Part shown: piece after piece, positions 43,331 to 52,822 of the stretch | How positions within the stretch are numbered: the first letter of the stretch is position 1 | How the letters are laid out: each line of letters opens with the position of its first letter | Origin: Takifugu bimaculatus | Taxonomy: Eukaryota > Chordata > Actinopteri > Tetraodontiformes > Tetraodontidae | DNA: 64,000 nucleotides | Direction: 5' to 3' | Assembly (NCBI GenBank): GCA_004026145.2 | Contig: CP034993.1 | Span: 5,326,465-5,390,464, forward strand | Position numbers and translations under genes: made by a program | Notes under the pieces: model-generated | Databases searched by the model: none | The model's input: the letters and a program-made list of their open reading frames with translations, nothing else | What the model was told of the DNA's origin: nothing

Positions 43331-45590
43331 AGTTCTGGGGTTTGTGTTCAGACCTTGACAATAAAGGAGACAATAGTTCTAAAGCAATGTTCATCAGAGA
43401 TGAGGAACACGTTGAGAGGGTTGACCACCTTGGTCTGGAGACCCTGCCCACATCAAACAGGTACCATGGTGTCATGGGACACCAACATGGCCGTACCGTG
43501 TCAAGTTGAATGTGTAGAGCCGATACTGTGTGCTGGACCTTACATGCATTAAAAGGCTAACATAAGGTGTAGTTGATGGATTAAGGACTATGAACAACAG
43601 ACAGAAGAACCATTTTTAGATAAGGACTCATTTCTGGTAGCATAAATTCTTAAAATCCCACCTAAACCACAGTGCCCCTGGTGGCGACAGGAAATGGCCA
43701 CTTCTCACTCTGACCAAAGGTCACAAGGGAGGTGGGGCTGAAGGATTAGGAGGACACTGCATGCAGCTTTATTTTTATATCATGTGGACTTGATACAAAG
43801 TTGAGACTCGCAGAGATTCAATCACAACACTAAAAAGGGGCTGGAACCAGAGTATTGTGTCACACTTGTTGTTAATCTGACCGTAATGGATTTGTGGCTA
43901 ACAGAAGACATGTCCTCCGTGGTGGATTCTATGTTTTTTGCCAGCACAGACATGAGCTAGCTCTGATACTGACAGTTTTTCATGACTTCTCAAGATTTCG
44001 ACAGCTAGTCTTTTTTCACTGTAGAGGTGTCACGTTGTCTAACACACGCAGGTGCGCCCATGGAAAAATACTGGCCGAAGAGAGCCAGTCCATCAGCGCA
44101 GGTGATCTTTGGAGCGAATGATTTATTGCGCATGGACACTGACAAGATATTGATTTGTTGAGTTATCCTGTAAGTGGATGTTTAGAAGAGAAACAAGAGG
44201 GATGAAGAAGAAAATTCAGAGTGAAAAAGTAGAAAGTGAGGATGACGTGGTGCTGCACTCCTGCACCAGCTCCTTCTGCCTTCATTGCTTAGGTGCTCTC
44301 TTTATTGTATAGAAAAGCTGTTGTTTTGACAGCAGAGAACAGTGTTCTTGCACGTAGGCATTCAGGATTTACCTCAAATGGGTGTATACGTCCATGCGTA
44401 CGTGGATGTTAATGAACATACTTGAGAGGAGCTGGGAATCAGAGTAGATTATCACAACACAATTGGATAGAAGTCTGGTGTTCAGGTTGGCTGGGTTAGG
44501 GTTAGGATGTGCTCCTGGAGGGGCGTAGAGAGCCAGTCCATCAGCAGGTGATCTCTGGTTTAATCCGCCCATCTTGATGTCATTCTTCTCTTTCCTACTT
44601 TTGCATCCGAAGTTTGAACAGGAAGGTCCGAGAGCTCAGACTCTATATCAGCCAATATAAAAAGCGCTACGGTAAGATACAGTTCATCAACCGCAGCAAC
44701 GCACTGGGGTGAGGACGCCTACTGCGCCCCTGGATGAGATAAACGGTCAAGTGGTTACCTGGGGGCTGGAAGCAACACTGACCTGGACACCACCCTCATG
44801 GTGTCCAGCATATTTACCTTCAGTTTTGGTTCCACTCCAAAATGTCATGTTGTTACCAGACTTCTTTTAACCTTATTGTGAATAAAATCCGCAAACTTTG
44901 AACCTTGCAATGTTAATTTCAAAATACAATTTTCATCAAATGAAACATGCATATATATATAGTTGGATCGCAATACCTCTCGTGTTTAGCTGCTAATCCG
45001 CGTGTACTTTAAATGAAGACTTCAAGAAGAATAATGCCAATTTCAAAATGTATTTAACAAGAGAACCAATTCAAGATACAAATATTACAGAGCTCTGGGC
45101 CAGTTCATAACCCTACAATAACAGAGTCAATTGCCATGGCATGAAGTCTGACAACCTAACTATCCCTTGGCCCAGTCTTTTATAGAAACACAAATGCAAA
45201 TTACCAATGCTCATACAGTCCAATCCAGTCCTTCTGCTTGGATGATCTCGTCCTTTTCTTCTAGTCCCATTTGATGTTGGTACAGTCCTTCTTCTCCATT
45301 GTCTTCCCAGGTGGCCAGATCAAAGTTCACATTTTTCATGCAAATCAGCTTATCATCACCACAATGCTGTCCCTTTTTACGACATATGTTTAACACCTCC
45401 AGCCTGATTGTCTCCTGAGATTACAATGGTCTAAACAACAATCCTGTCAAAGGAATATCTCTGATCTTTATTACATTTGCTAAAAATTCTACCATACCTA
45501 ACTTCTAAAGTACTTCTAAGAGAAGACAGGAACATATGGTAGAACACATAGTAACAAGATAAAGACAATTCTCTTCAATATATATATTAA
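43331..45590. other. Intronic DNA, no gene recognised
   Basis: No named repeat. The block AGAGAGCCAGTCCATCAGC appears at 44077 and 44526, so some duplicated non-coding sequence is present. A poly-A run of about 18 lies at 45587-45604. Confidence 0.4.
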
Positions 45591-45599
45591 AAAAAAAAA

Positions 45600-45936
45600 A
45601 AAAACCTTCCTCACCCTCCTGGGTGGTGCATCCTTCCTTCAGACTTGGGTCCTCTACCAGAGGCCTGGGAGTCTGAGGGTCCTGCACAGGATCTTAGCTG
45701 TTCCGAGGACTGCGCTCTTCTGGACAGAGATCTCTGGTGTGGTTCCTGGTATCTGTTGGAGCCATCTACTCAGGTTGGGTGTTACTGCCCCTAGTGTCCC
45801 GATCACCACTGGGACCACTGTTGCCTTCATGCCCCACATTCTCTCCATCTCCTCCTTCAGCCCCTGGTACTCCTTATGTTGCTATCACTCAGGATTGCTA
45901 CATCTATCACCACCACTGTCTTGCTTGCTAATGAGA
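45600..45936 (-). pseudogene. RLE-type LINE A: C-terminal endonuclease tail
   Basis: Minus text from 45935: LASKTVVVIDVAILSDSNIR, then EMERMWGMKATVVPVVIGTL, then WLQQIPGTTPEISVQKSAVL and ILCRTLRLPGLW, ending at a stop (45656-45654). This is the end of a restriction-like-endonuclease domain in R4/Dong-like LINEs (V-V-I-D-V-A with a catalytic Asp, then the V-P-V-V-I-G-x-L-G block). A frameshift lies near 45850. Its upstream part is replaced by LINE B. Fish Rex6 belongs to this clade; whether this is Rex6 I cannot tell. Confidence 0.7.
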
Positions 45937-47417
45937 GGTTCCACATTAACAACGAACCTGTACGAACAATTTTGGAGAAGCCTATTAAAAGTCTTGGCCG
46001 CTGGTACAGTGCAGAACTCAAAGACTCAAAGCAGGTGGAGCAACTCAAGCAGGACACCATCAGTGGCCTCAAGCAGATCAAAAGTACTGCTCTCCCTGGA
46101 AAACTGAAACTGTGGTGCTTTCAGTTTGGGCTGCTACCTTGGCTCATGTGGCCAATTTCCATCTACGAGGTCACTTTATCTCATGCCAACCGACTGGAGA
46201 GACTGGTGGAGGAGTATAAATGTGCCAAAGCAAGACTGGAAATGACTCTTACTGAATCCCGGGATCCCTTTGTCAGAGGTGCTGCTCCAACCCTAGCAAC
46301 GGGAAGGAAATGGAAGCCATCGGCAGCGGTCGCAGAGGCAAAAACCAGCCTGAGGCACAGGGATATAGTAGGGCATGTCCAGCATGGCAGGAACGGCCTT
46401 GGCATAGAAGCAACAACACCAACATGGCAAAAAGCGACCCCAGCCGAACGGCGGCATATGGTAGTGGAGGAGGTGCGCCATCCGGAGGAAGCAGCTAGGT
46501 GGGCCAAAGCGGTCTCTCAAGCACAGCAAGGCTGCTGGATGAAGTGGGAGGGTGTTGAGAGGAGGAGAATTACATGGAGCGAGTTGTGGAGCATGGAGTC
46601 TAGCAGGCTTAGTTTCACCATTAGAGCCGTGTACGATGTCCTTCCCTCTCCAACCAACTTACGTCTCTGGTATGGAGAAGAACCAGCCTGTCCACAGTGT
46701 GCAGCGCCTGCAAGCCTCAAGCACATCTTGGTGGGTTGTAAGATCAGCCTGACTCAAGGAAGGTACACCTGGCGCCACAATCAAGTATTGAAGTGCTTGG
46801 CGGCTGAACTTGAGAAGAGGAGGGTAAAGATCAATTCCATGCCTCCAAATTCCCAACCTGTTGCCCCATGGAAAATGTCCTTCGTTCGGGGAGGGGAGAA
46901 ACAAGGGAGTAAGCCAGCTCCTCCGGAGGCCGGCGCACTCACCGTTGCCCGAGACTGGGAAATGCGGGTGGACCTCAGCCAGAGGCTTATTTTTTCATCT
47001 GAAGTCGCAGTTCCCAACTTGCGCCCAGACCTGGTCCTATGGTCCAAATTCTGTTGGCGCGTTTTCATCGTGGAGCTCACCGTCCCATGGGAGGAGGCAA
47101 TCAGTGAGGCATACGAACGGAAGAGACTACGTTATGCGAATCTAGCGGCTGAAGCAGAGGAGCGGGGCTGGAGTGTAAAAGTGTGGCCTGTGGAGGTAGG
47201 CTGCAGAGGCTTTGTTTCCAGAACCACCACAAAGCTCCTGAAGGAAATGGGCATCAGAGGGCAGGCCCAACGGAGGGCAGTAAAAGAGCTCGCTGCCACA
47301 GCAGAGCAAAGCAGTCACTGGCTGTGGTTGAAACGGAGGGACATATTGTGGGTGGCCAAGTCATCATGTGGTGCCATTGTGCAACACACACACCCAGGTT
47401 TGATCAGCCTGTGGTAG
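45937..47417 (+). CDS. LINE B ORF 3' part: RT thumb, zinc finger and restriction-like endonuclease
   Basis: The frame is open from 45876 to the TAG at 47415-47417, with credible homology from about 45937. Domains by residue of the 513-codon frame: RT end / thumb (20-120: KPIKSLGRWYSAELKD, LPGKLKLWCFQFGLLP); a linker (120-265); a CCHC finger CPQCAAPASLKHILVGC (272-288, Cys-x2-Cys-x7-His-x4-Cys); a restriction-like endonuclease with RPD at 383-385, Glu400 in VFIVELTVPW, and ERKRLRY at 414-420 (PD-x14-E and a downstream Lys/Tyr). This is the layout of R2-group LINEs, in which the finger and endonuclease nick the target. It retains no polymerase palm, so it cannot move alone. No stop or frameshift in about 490 codons is unusual among the copies here. 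Clade (Hero, NeSL or other) not determined. Confidence 0.75.
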
Positions 47418-47550
47418 GCCAACCTTGGTGGAGGGTGTCTTGTGTTTAAATGGCTGAAACACCTAATGATGCCAAGGCACACAACTGATGATGTGTTGAG
47501 CTGGTGACACCACAGAATCATGAGTGCCAATCCTGTTCCATCCAAGTCTT
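45937..47550 (+). mobile_element. RLE-type LINE B, 5'-truncated, nested in LINE A
   Basis: About 1.6 kb on the plus strand, starting at AGAGGTTCCACATTAACAAC and ending in a 3' untranslated stretch with GAAACACCTAATGATGCC and ACTGATGATGTGTTGAGC. Both flanks are minus-strand LINE A sequence. It holds only the end of the polymerase and the C-terminal endonuclease part, as expected for a truncated LINE insertion. Confidence 0.7.
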
Positions 47551-47559
47551 CTTCACTTG

Positions 47560-48252
47560 CCATGAATAGGTCGGGACTCTAACACCTAGTCCTGTAGAGA
47601 AGTTCTTCCGGTTTATCCTTAGCCTTTATCTTATAGCCAAGCATCTGTAGGATTACCGTTGCCGCTGCATACATCAGCTGATTGGTCTCAGTGATGGTAG
47701 TGGTAGGGATGGTTGACAGAAGTGTTCAAGTCTTCCAGTAGAGATTCGTCTGGTACTTTGTGTGTTAGCCTTGGCAGGGAGGTAGTTGGGTTCCCCCAGG
47801 ACTCTATGATTCATCACAGGTCAGCTGCCCTTGTCCCGATTCCGTCTGTCATTGGGGCTGTGTACCCAATCTCGATATTGGGGGGGTGATGATGAAATCA
47901 CCCCCGCACTGACCTGGCGTCCTGGCTCTTGTACCGTGGGTGACGCACACCGCCGTGCCTTGACAATCTTTAGCTTTGATAGCAGCTTCTTATTGCGGAT
48001 ATTAGAACACTAAGCTAAGAGCCGCTTCTTAGTCAGTGAGGATGTGGGGTTTCGAAGTACCCATCTCTCCCACATCCTCTGCATGTACCCTCTCTCACTG
48101 GGGTTACTTCCGTAGTAACACTCCATCAGTACCATGTTCTCTGCCCTGCTCCATGAATGCCTTGTTCCAGTAGCCAATTTGACATCCGGCAGCCCTGGTT
48201 TCCTGACACGGACCTTGTTGACCCAGTGTAGGCATATATGCGTAAGGAGCAT
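47560..48252 (-). pseudogene. RLE-type LINE A: N-terminal region
   Basis: The minus frame 48252-48010 reads MLLTHICLHWVNKVRVRKPG, LATGTRHSWSRAENMVLMEC, then YMQRMWERWVLRNPTSSLTK. Further left come the text corresponding to IIESWGNPTTSLPRLTHKVP (about 47800-47740) and TNQLMYAAATVILQMLGYK (about 47690-47630). Stops and shifts separate these. This is the pre-RT region of the element whose C-terminal tail lies at 45600-45936. The central RT is absent between the two parts. Confidence 0.65.
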
Positions 48253-48318
48253 TGCCTAAGGGCTCGCCTGGATTCGAACCGACAACCTTCCGCTGCAAAG
48301 TCAGTGGCGTAAACCACT
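48246..48318 (-). other. tRNA-like sequence with pol III B box (tRNA-derived SINE head or pseudogene)
   Basis: The minus strand carries GCAGGCCAGTGGTTTACGCC, an anticodon-arm-like stretch, then GGTTCGAATCC, an exact match to the canonical B box (T-arm). The first part resembles an A box (CCAGTGG). A complete cloverleaf does not close well, and no CCA-side acceptor pairing is obvious. It immediately precedes LINE A coding sequence on the same strand. Confidence 0.5.
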
Positions 48319-48339
48319 GGCCTGCATGCATATATACTC

Positions 48340-48341
48340 TC

Positions 48342-48429
<88 letters not shown>

Positions 48430-48436
48430 TGAGAGT
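48340..48436. repeat. (GT)n microsatellite
   Basis: About 42 nearly perfect GT units followed by GAGTGAGAG. Confidence 0.95.
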
Positions 48437-49000
48437 GATCATGGACTGGCTTAGAGACCAGTCCATGATCTGAAGCTATAAGAAGATCATTAGCAACTTT
48501 AAGAAGTGCTGTTCTGTGCTGTGATGAGCTCTAAAGCCTGACTGAAACATCTCAAACAGGCTGTTTCTCTGCAGGTGCTCCAGTAACTGAGTCACCACCA
48601 CCTTCTCAAGAATTTTAGAGATAAACGGAAGGTTGGATATCGGCCTATAATTTGCTAAGACATCAGGATCCAGTGATGTTTTTTTAATCACTGGCTTAAT
48701 CACTGCCACCCTGTAGGACCGGGGTACATAACCTGTCACTAAAGAACCATTGATCTTGTCCAGGATAGAGCTGTCTATCAATGGTAAAACATCCTTCAAC
48801 AGGTGTGTTGGGATGGGATCTAAAAGACACCTGTTGGACTTGGATTTCTGAATTAGTGATGATGCCTCAGAAAAATATATAGGGCTGAAAGAGTTTAAGG
48901 GCTCGTTGGAGAACCTGTATGTTCCCACAGTCAGCACATCTGGTGATGGTCCAGTTGTTGGGATGGCCTGGTTAATTTTTTCTCTGATAGCTATACATAC
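48437..49000 (-). pseudogene. L2 reverse transcriptase N-terminal fragment
   Basis: The minus frame 49042-48476 reads AIREKINQAIPTTGPSPDVL, DPIPTHLLKDVLPL, NGSLVTGYVPRSYRVAVIKP, NYRPISNLPFISKILEKVVV and LFEMFQSGFRAHHSTE, then shifts frame just before motif A. At its left edge the DHGL block is present twice in inverted order (48437-48470). Confidence 0.85.
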
Positions 49001-49070
49001 ATATGTACGTACATACATACATACACACACACATACATACATACATATGTGTGTGTGTTTGTGTGTGGTT
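49001..49070. repeat. (CATA)n/(CA)n/(GT)n microsatellite
   Basis: CATACATA, then CACACA, then GTGTGT runs adjoining the L2 fragment. Confidence 0.9.
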
Positions 49071-49451
49071 GACGACTTATTGGAGATTTGAGTCCTTTAT
49101 AATCCTTTATAAACTATAATACCAGACCTGCATAAATCAGCATCAAAAAACAGCCCAGCCACAACCAACAGCTGGGGCACATACACACACTCACACGCAC
49201 CACTCCCCCCCCCCCACACACACACCCAAAACCAAGCTGTAGGTTATCCAGTTGTTCAGCTGTAAATGTCCCCAGCTCAAACCAGCACATTCTGGACTCT
49301 TGCAAGTCCACATTCTGGAGCCTAAATGTAGCTGGCTGCTGGTCTGCACCAGCTCCAAAGTCTCCCCTCATGTGCAGCGTCGTATCCATAACTATGATAG
49401 GAAGGTGCACAGTTAATGAGCTCTTCTTATATTTATGTATTTTTTCTTTAG

Positions 49452-49586
49452 ATGACGTGTCAAGAGGAAATCTGGCGTCTTTGTTGGTCCAGCCCATTTC
49501 TGCCTACCTGGCAAAGACGTTACTGTCCTCTCCAGCTTCAGGACGCGGAGGCCCCTGCATCCCTCTAGCCATGCCTTCCAATGCAG
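49452..49586 (+). CDS. naaladl2: naaladl2 exon: end of protease-associated domain
   Basis: A 135-nt exon, starting in phase 1 (two bases complete a codon) and ending in phase 1. Acceptor TATTTTTTCTTTAG ends at 49451; donor GTAATT starts at 49587. The product includes DVSRGNLASLLVQPISAYLA, then KTLLSSPASGRGGPCIPLAM. The VQPISA block is where the polypeptide leaves the PA domain and reaches the helical segment before the peptidase domain; SLLVQPIS is the strongest pointer to NAALADL2. Joined directly to exon 15013-15145 it keeps frame (an Asn codon at the junction) but lacks the TPG-Y-PS segment of the family. Confidence 0.82.
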
Positions 49587-52087
49587 GTAATTCCACAAAG
49601 TAGCCAAGTCATTGATGGCTTAACACATCAAGACTGCATGCTTCTACAACACGTAGAAGTCGGCCTGATGGAGCAGAAAACTGAGAAAGAGTTGGATGAA
49701 GTCACCTAGAAGCACATTGTTGGGTGTTCTTCATGGATGTGGCTTCATGATTTAGCTGAGGAAACAGCTTTGCAGCTGTGCTTCAGTTGCTTCTACGGTG
49801 CAGATCAGCTTTACTCCTGAGTGAGATGAAGGCGTGCACTTCTATGTACGGCTGAGCATCAGCATGAAGGTGTTTTAGTACCGTCTCATGTTTCATGTAC
49901 TAGCACCATAAATCTGCTCCTGTTTTCATCAGCATAGAAGAATGAAAAACAGGCTTTTTCTAATGTTTATTTTGGAACAAAATGATCACTAATGGTCAAA
50001 TGATAACTTCCTTTGCCAATGTTCCATTTTAATGGAGTCACTTGTAATCTGCATGTAAATATATGTCAGTAAAGTCTTGAAAAGCAGCCACTTGCAGATA
50101 TGTCCAACATTTTTCAAATAAATCCACCAAACTTGATGAGGAAAAGTGTAGATGGGCTTGTTTGGTACATTATTATCTGAAAATGAGAAACATTCTGGGT
50201 GCTGTGGAAAACTCCTAGCTAAAACACTGACCTGCCGCCACATGTTGGCAAGTTCCTGTTCTGGAAAGCAATGTTCAGGGTTCCAGGGGCCCACTCTGAA
50301 TGACATAATGGTTTTTGCTTTACTTTTTTAATACTTTTGAACTTATAATATTTCACCCATGTTCCACATCCAGATCACCATCAAAATGAAATCAACTCCA
50401 ACCAGCATGGAGACCATTAGCTCTTGTTCCTGGGGAAAATGCTCACAGAAGCCTGAGCTAGCGTTCCTGCTGTGGGTCAGTGATGCGTGCAGAATGCAAT
50501 TCTTTCCCCAGTATTTCACTCCCAACACAGCGCAGTCAACAAAGATTAGTATTCAGAGGAGGTTCACCACTCTAACCTTTCTTTTATTGCATTCCTTTTA
50601 TTGTGGTTGTGTGGTGTTCCTGCTCGTTATTGTACGCTCTTTAATTACTTGAACTTTTTTATTGGAGTACCATTTTGATTGCCTTGAATTGTGACTGGGG
50701 CCGTGGGTCCACTTCATGGTCAGGTCATTAGAAATGAGACACAGTTGTTAATTAACCTGTGGTGAATGAGGTGAGAGGAGAGATGCAGGGACAGGATCGT
50801 ATTGCAGGAGTTAATGAGACCTCCCTTCACAGGGAAGGAGAAAGAAAAGATAGGTGAAAGAGAAGAAAGATGTTCTTATGATATGTGGGTCCACACTCTT
50901 CTTTGAAGGTAAAGCAAGGCACTAAAACAAGAGGGAATTGTGGCCTGATATTACCAACTGTCAGGGGAACAAAATGAACGTCACACACTGGTGGACAAAT
51001 GAGTGGAGGAGCAGAGGAGGCAGTGCTGCACCGTCATCACCTCTCTGAGCACCAGACGCATCCTGGAAATGAAAGGAAGAGCGGCTTTAGGAAGAAAAGA
51101 TATTTAATAGTAGAGTTTAATTTCCTTTGCTGGTGCCCAAGATAACACCAAGATAAGAGGGCAGCAGTGGGATTTTCCCCTTATTCCAGATGCATATAAA
51201 TATTTAAAGCAGGCTTGAAAATGGAGGTGAAGAGAATGAGCTTTATGCTAAACGACAAGCTCAACCAAACTTCAGCGAGACCGTACAGGTCATTTCAGGT
51301 GGTGGTCCTTTCTGTACCGGTCCCTTGACCTCAAGGCATTCATGTACCTACACTATTTAGCAACTCTGTAGAATGGAGAACTTCCTTAAAAGGATCTGTT
51401 AAGTTTAATGTCAGTTAAGGACTCCTGAATCTCTTTTCCTGTTCTTGTTTTAGTGGGGAAGCACCTTCAAACAATATCAGCCTCAGTTTAGTACTGATCA
51501 ATCATCAAACATGACACACGTCCAGCACACACAATCACACAGCTGACAAAGCCAGAGTGTCACGATACAGCGGTCCAGAAACGGCCTCGTCTGCATTTAT
51601 TGCATTGACACTGGACATATCAAGTCAAGACTACAGTCTGTACAGGTGTTCTCTAGCTAGATGTTCCTCACAGAACGCTAGTTCAAACTGAGGAGCTTAG
51701 CTGGTTGCTCTAGAACGTCTTGTATGTTTCATTTATTAGATTTAACTGGTGATCCAAGACATTTCCAAGCCCATCATGACAATAATTGTATTTATGCTAT
51801 TTAGCTTTTTTTGTTTGAAGACAAGTCATCTGCAAACCCTGAGGAGAGTCAACATGGACCAAATCAGAAAATTATTCTAAGATGTAAACACTAGTAACTA
51901 CTGTCACCAGTCTGTCACGGTGTCCCCTTCAGCCTCCTCACTCTAACCTTCCCAACATTTGGCCAGCTTTTCTTTACCGGCTTTAGTACTTTTTGTTTGC
52001 CATTGTTTGACCTCTTTTGTATGCTGTACAGATTACAGAGAGAGCGAGACCGAGTTGTAGTACAAGTACAATCAAGCAGTGGGTGTA

Positions 52088-52822
52088 AATCAATCAATCT
52101 TTATTTATATAGTGTCTGTTACAATCAAAAAAAAAATCTAGGTGCTTTACAGAATCCCAGGGCCTAACCCCCAACAAGCAACAGTGGCAAGGAAAAACTC
52201 CCCTTTAACAGGAAGAAACCTTGAGCAGGACTGGGCTCATGTAAGGGGACCCTCCTGCTGATGGCTGGCTGGGTAGAGAGAGAAGAGAAGGGGGAGGACA
52301 GGTAGAACAGAGACTATGCAGAGATCATAGAAATACATTAATTATATTAATTATAATAAACTGCCGGTAGAGTTGAGTGGGTCAGCGGGGTCGGAGGTTA
52401 GGTCAGCATACAACTATGAAGGCGGCAATACCTGTAGATAAATACAGAGAGGGGGAAGCAGAGAAACTACAGCACACTGACCTACTCGGAGAGGAGAGGA
52501 GAGGAGAGGAGAGGAGAGGAGAGGAGAGGAGAGGAGAGGAGAGGAGAGGAGAGGAGAGGAGAGGAGAGGAGAGGAGAGGAAGCCATGACCAAGTGGGGTG
52601 ACAGAGGCCTGTCAGGTGATCATGTTTCTGGAATTTTCTAATTTGTCTGTTTAGGATAGTAACTGGAACTACAGAATTAGTGACAATAAGCTTTTTCAAA
52701 GAGGTAGATTTTAAGTCTAATCTTAAAAGTGGCGATGGAGTCAGCCTCCCGTACCTAGACAGGGAGCTGGTTCCACAGCAGGGGGGCCTGGTAGCTAAAT
52801 GCTAGGCCTTCCGTTCTACCTA
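52088..52822 (-). mobile_element. L2 LINE 3' end with a large pentanucleotide array
   Basis: Minus strand; 3' end at AATCAATCAATCTTTATTTA. The coding end (52740-52680: matching the LKTYLFEKAY region) is followed by the 3' untranslated region with about 18 GGAGA/AGGAG units at 52489-52580. The 5' side is truncated near 52820. The long frames over the array (EERRG and LLSSP repeats) are not genes. Confidence 0.88.

Larger units (their letters stand above)
15146..49451 (+). other. naaladl2 giant intron (about 34 kb, transposon-filled)
   Basis: Bounded by the GTAAGA donor at 15146 and the TTTTTTCTTTAG acceptor ending at 49451. It carries most of the LINE, gypsy and DNA transposon copies described separately. 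Very long introns fit what is known of mammalian NAALADL2. It may be two introns if a micro-exon lies within it. Confidence 0.7.

Noticed and set aside
45587..45604. Poly-A run considered as a retrogene tail
   Set aside because: On the plus strand it precedes LINE A's end in the wrong orientation for a plus-strand retrocopy; a minus-strand tail would need T here, so it does not mark a retrogene.
52377..52601. Open frame with EERRG repeats (and LLSSP repeats on the other strand)
   Set aside because: It is the translation of the GGAGA pentanucleotide array in the L2 3' untranslated region; the same happens at 33.8, 59.3 and 61.4 kb.
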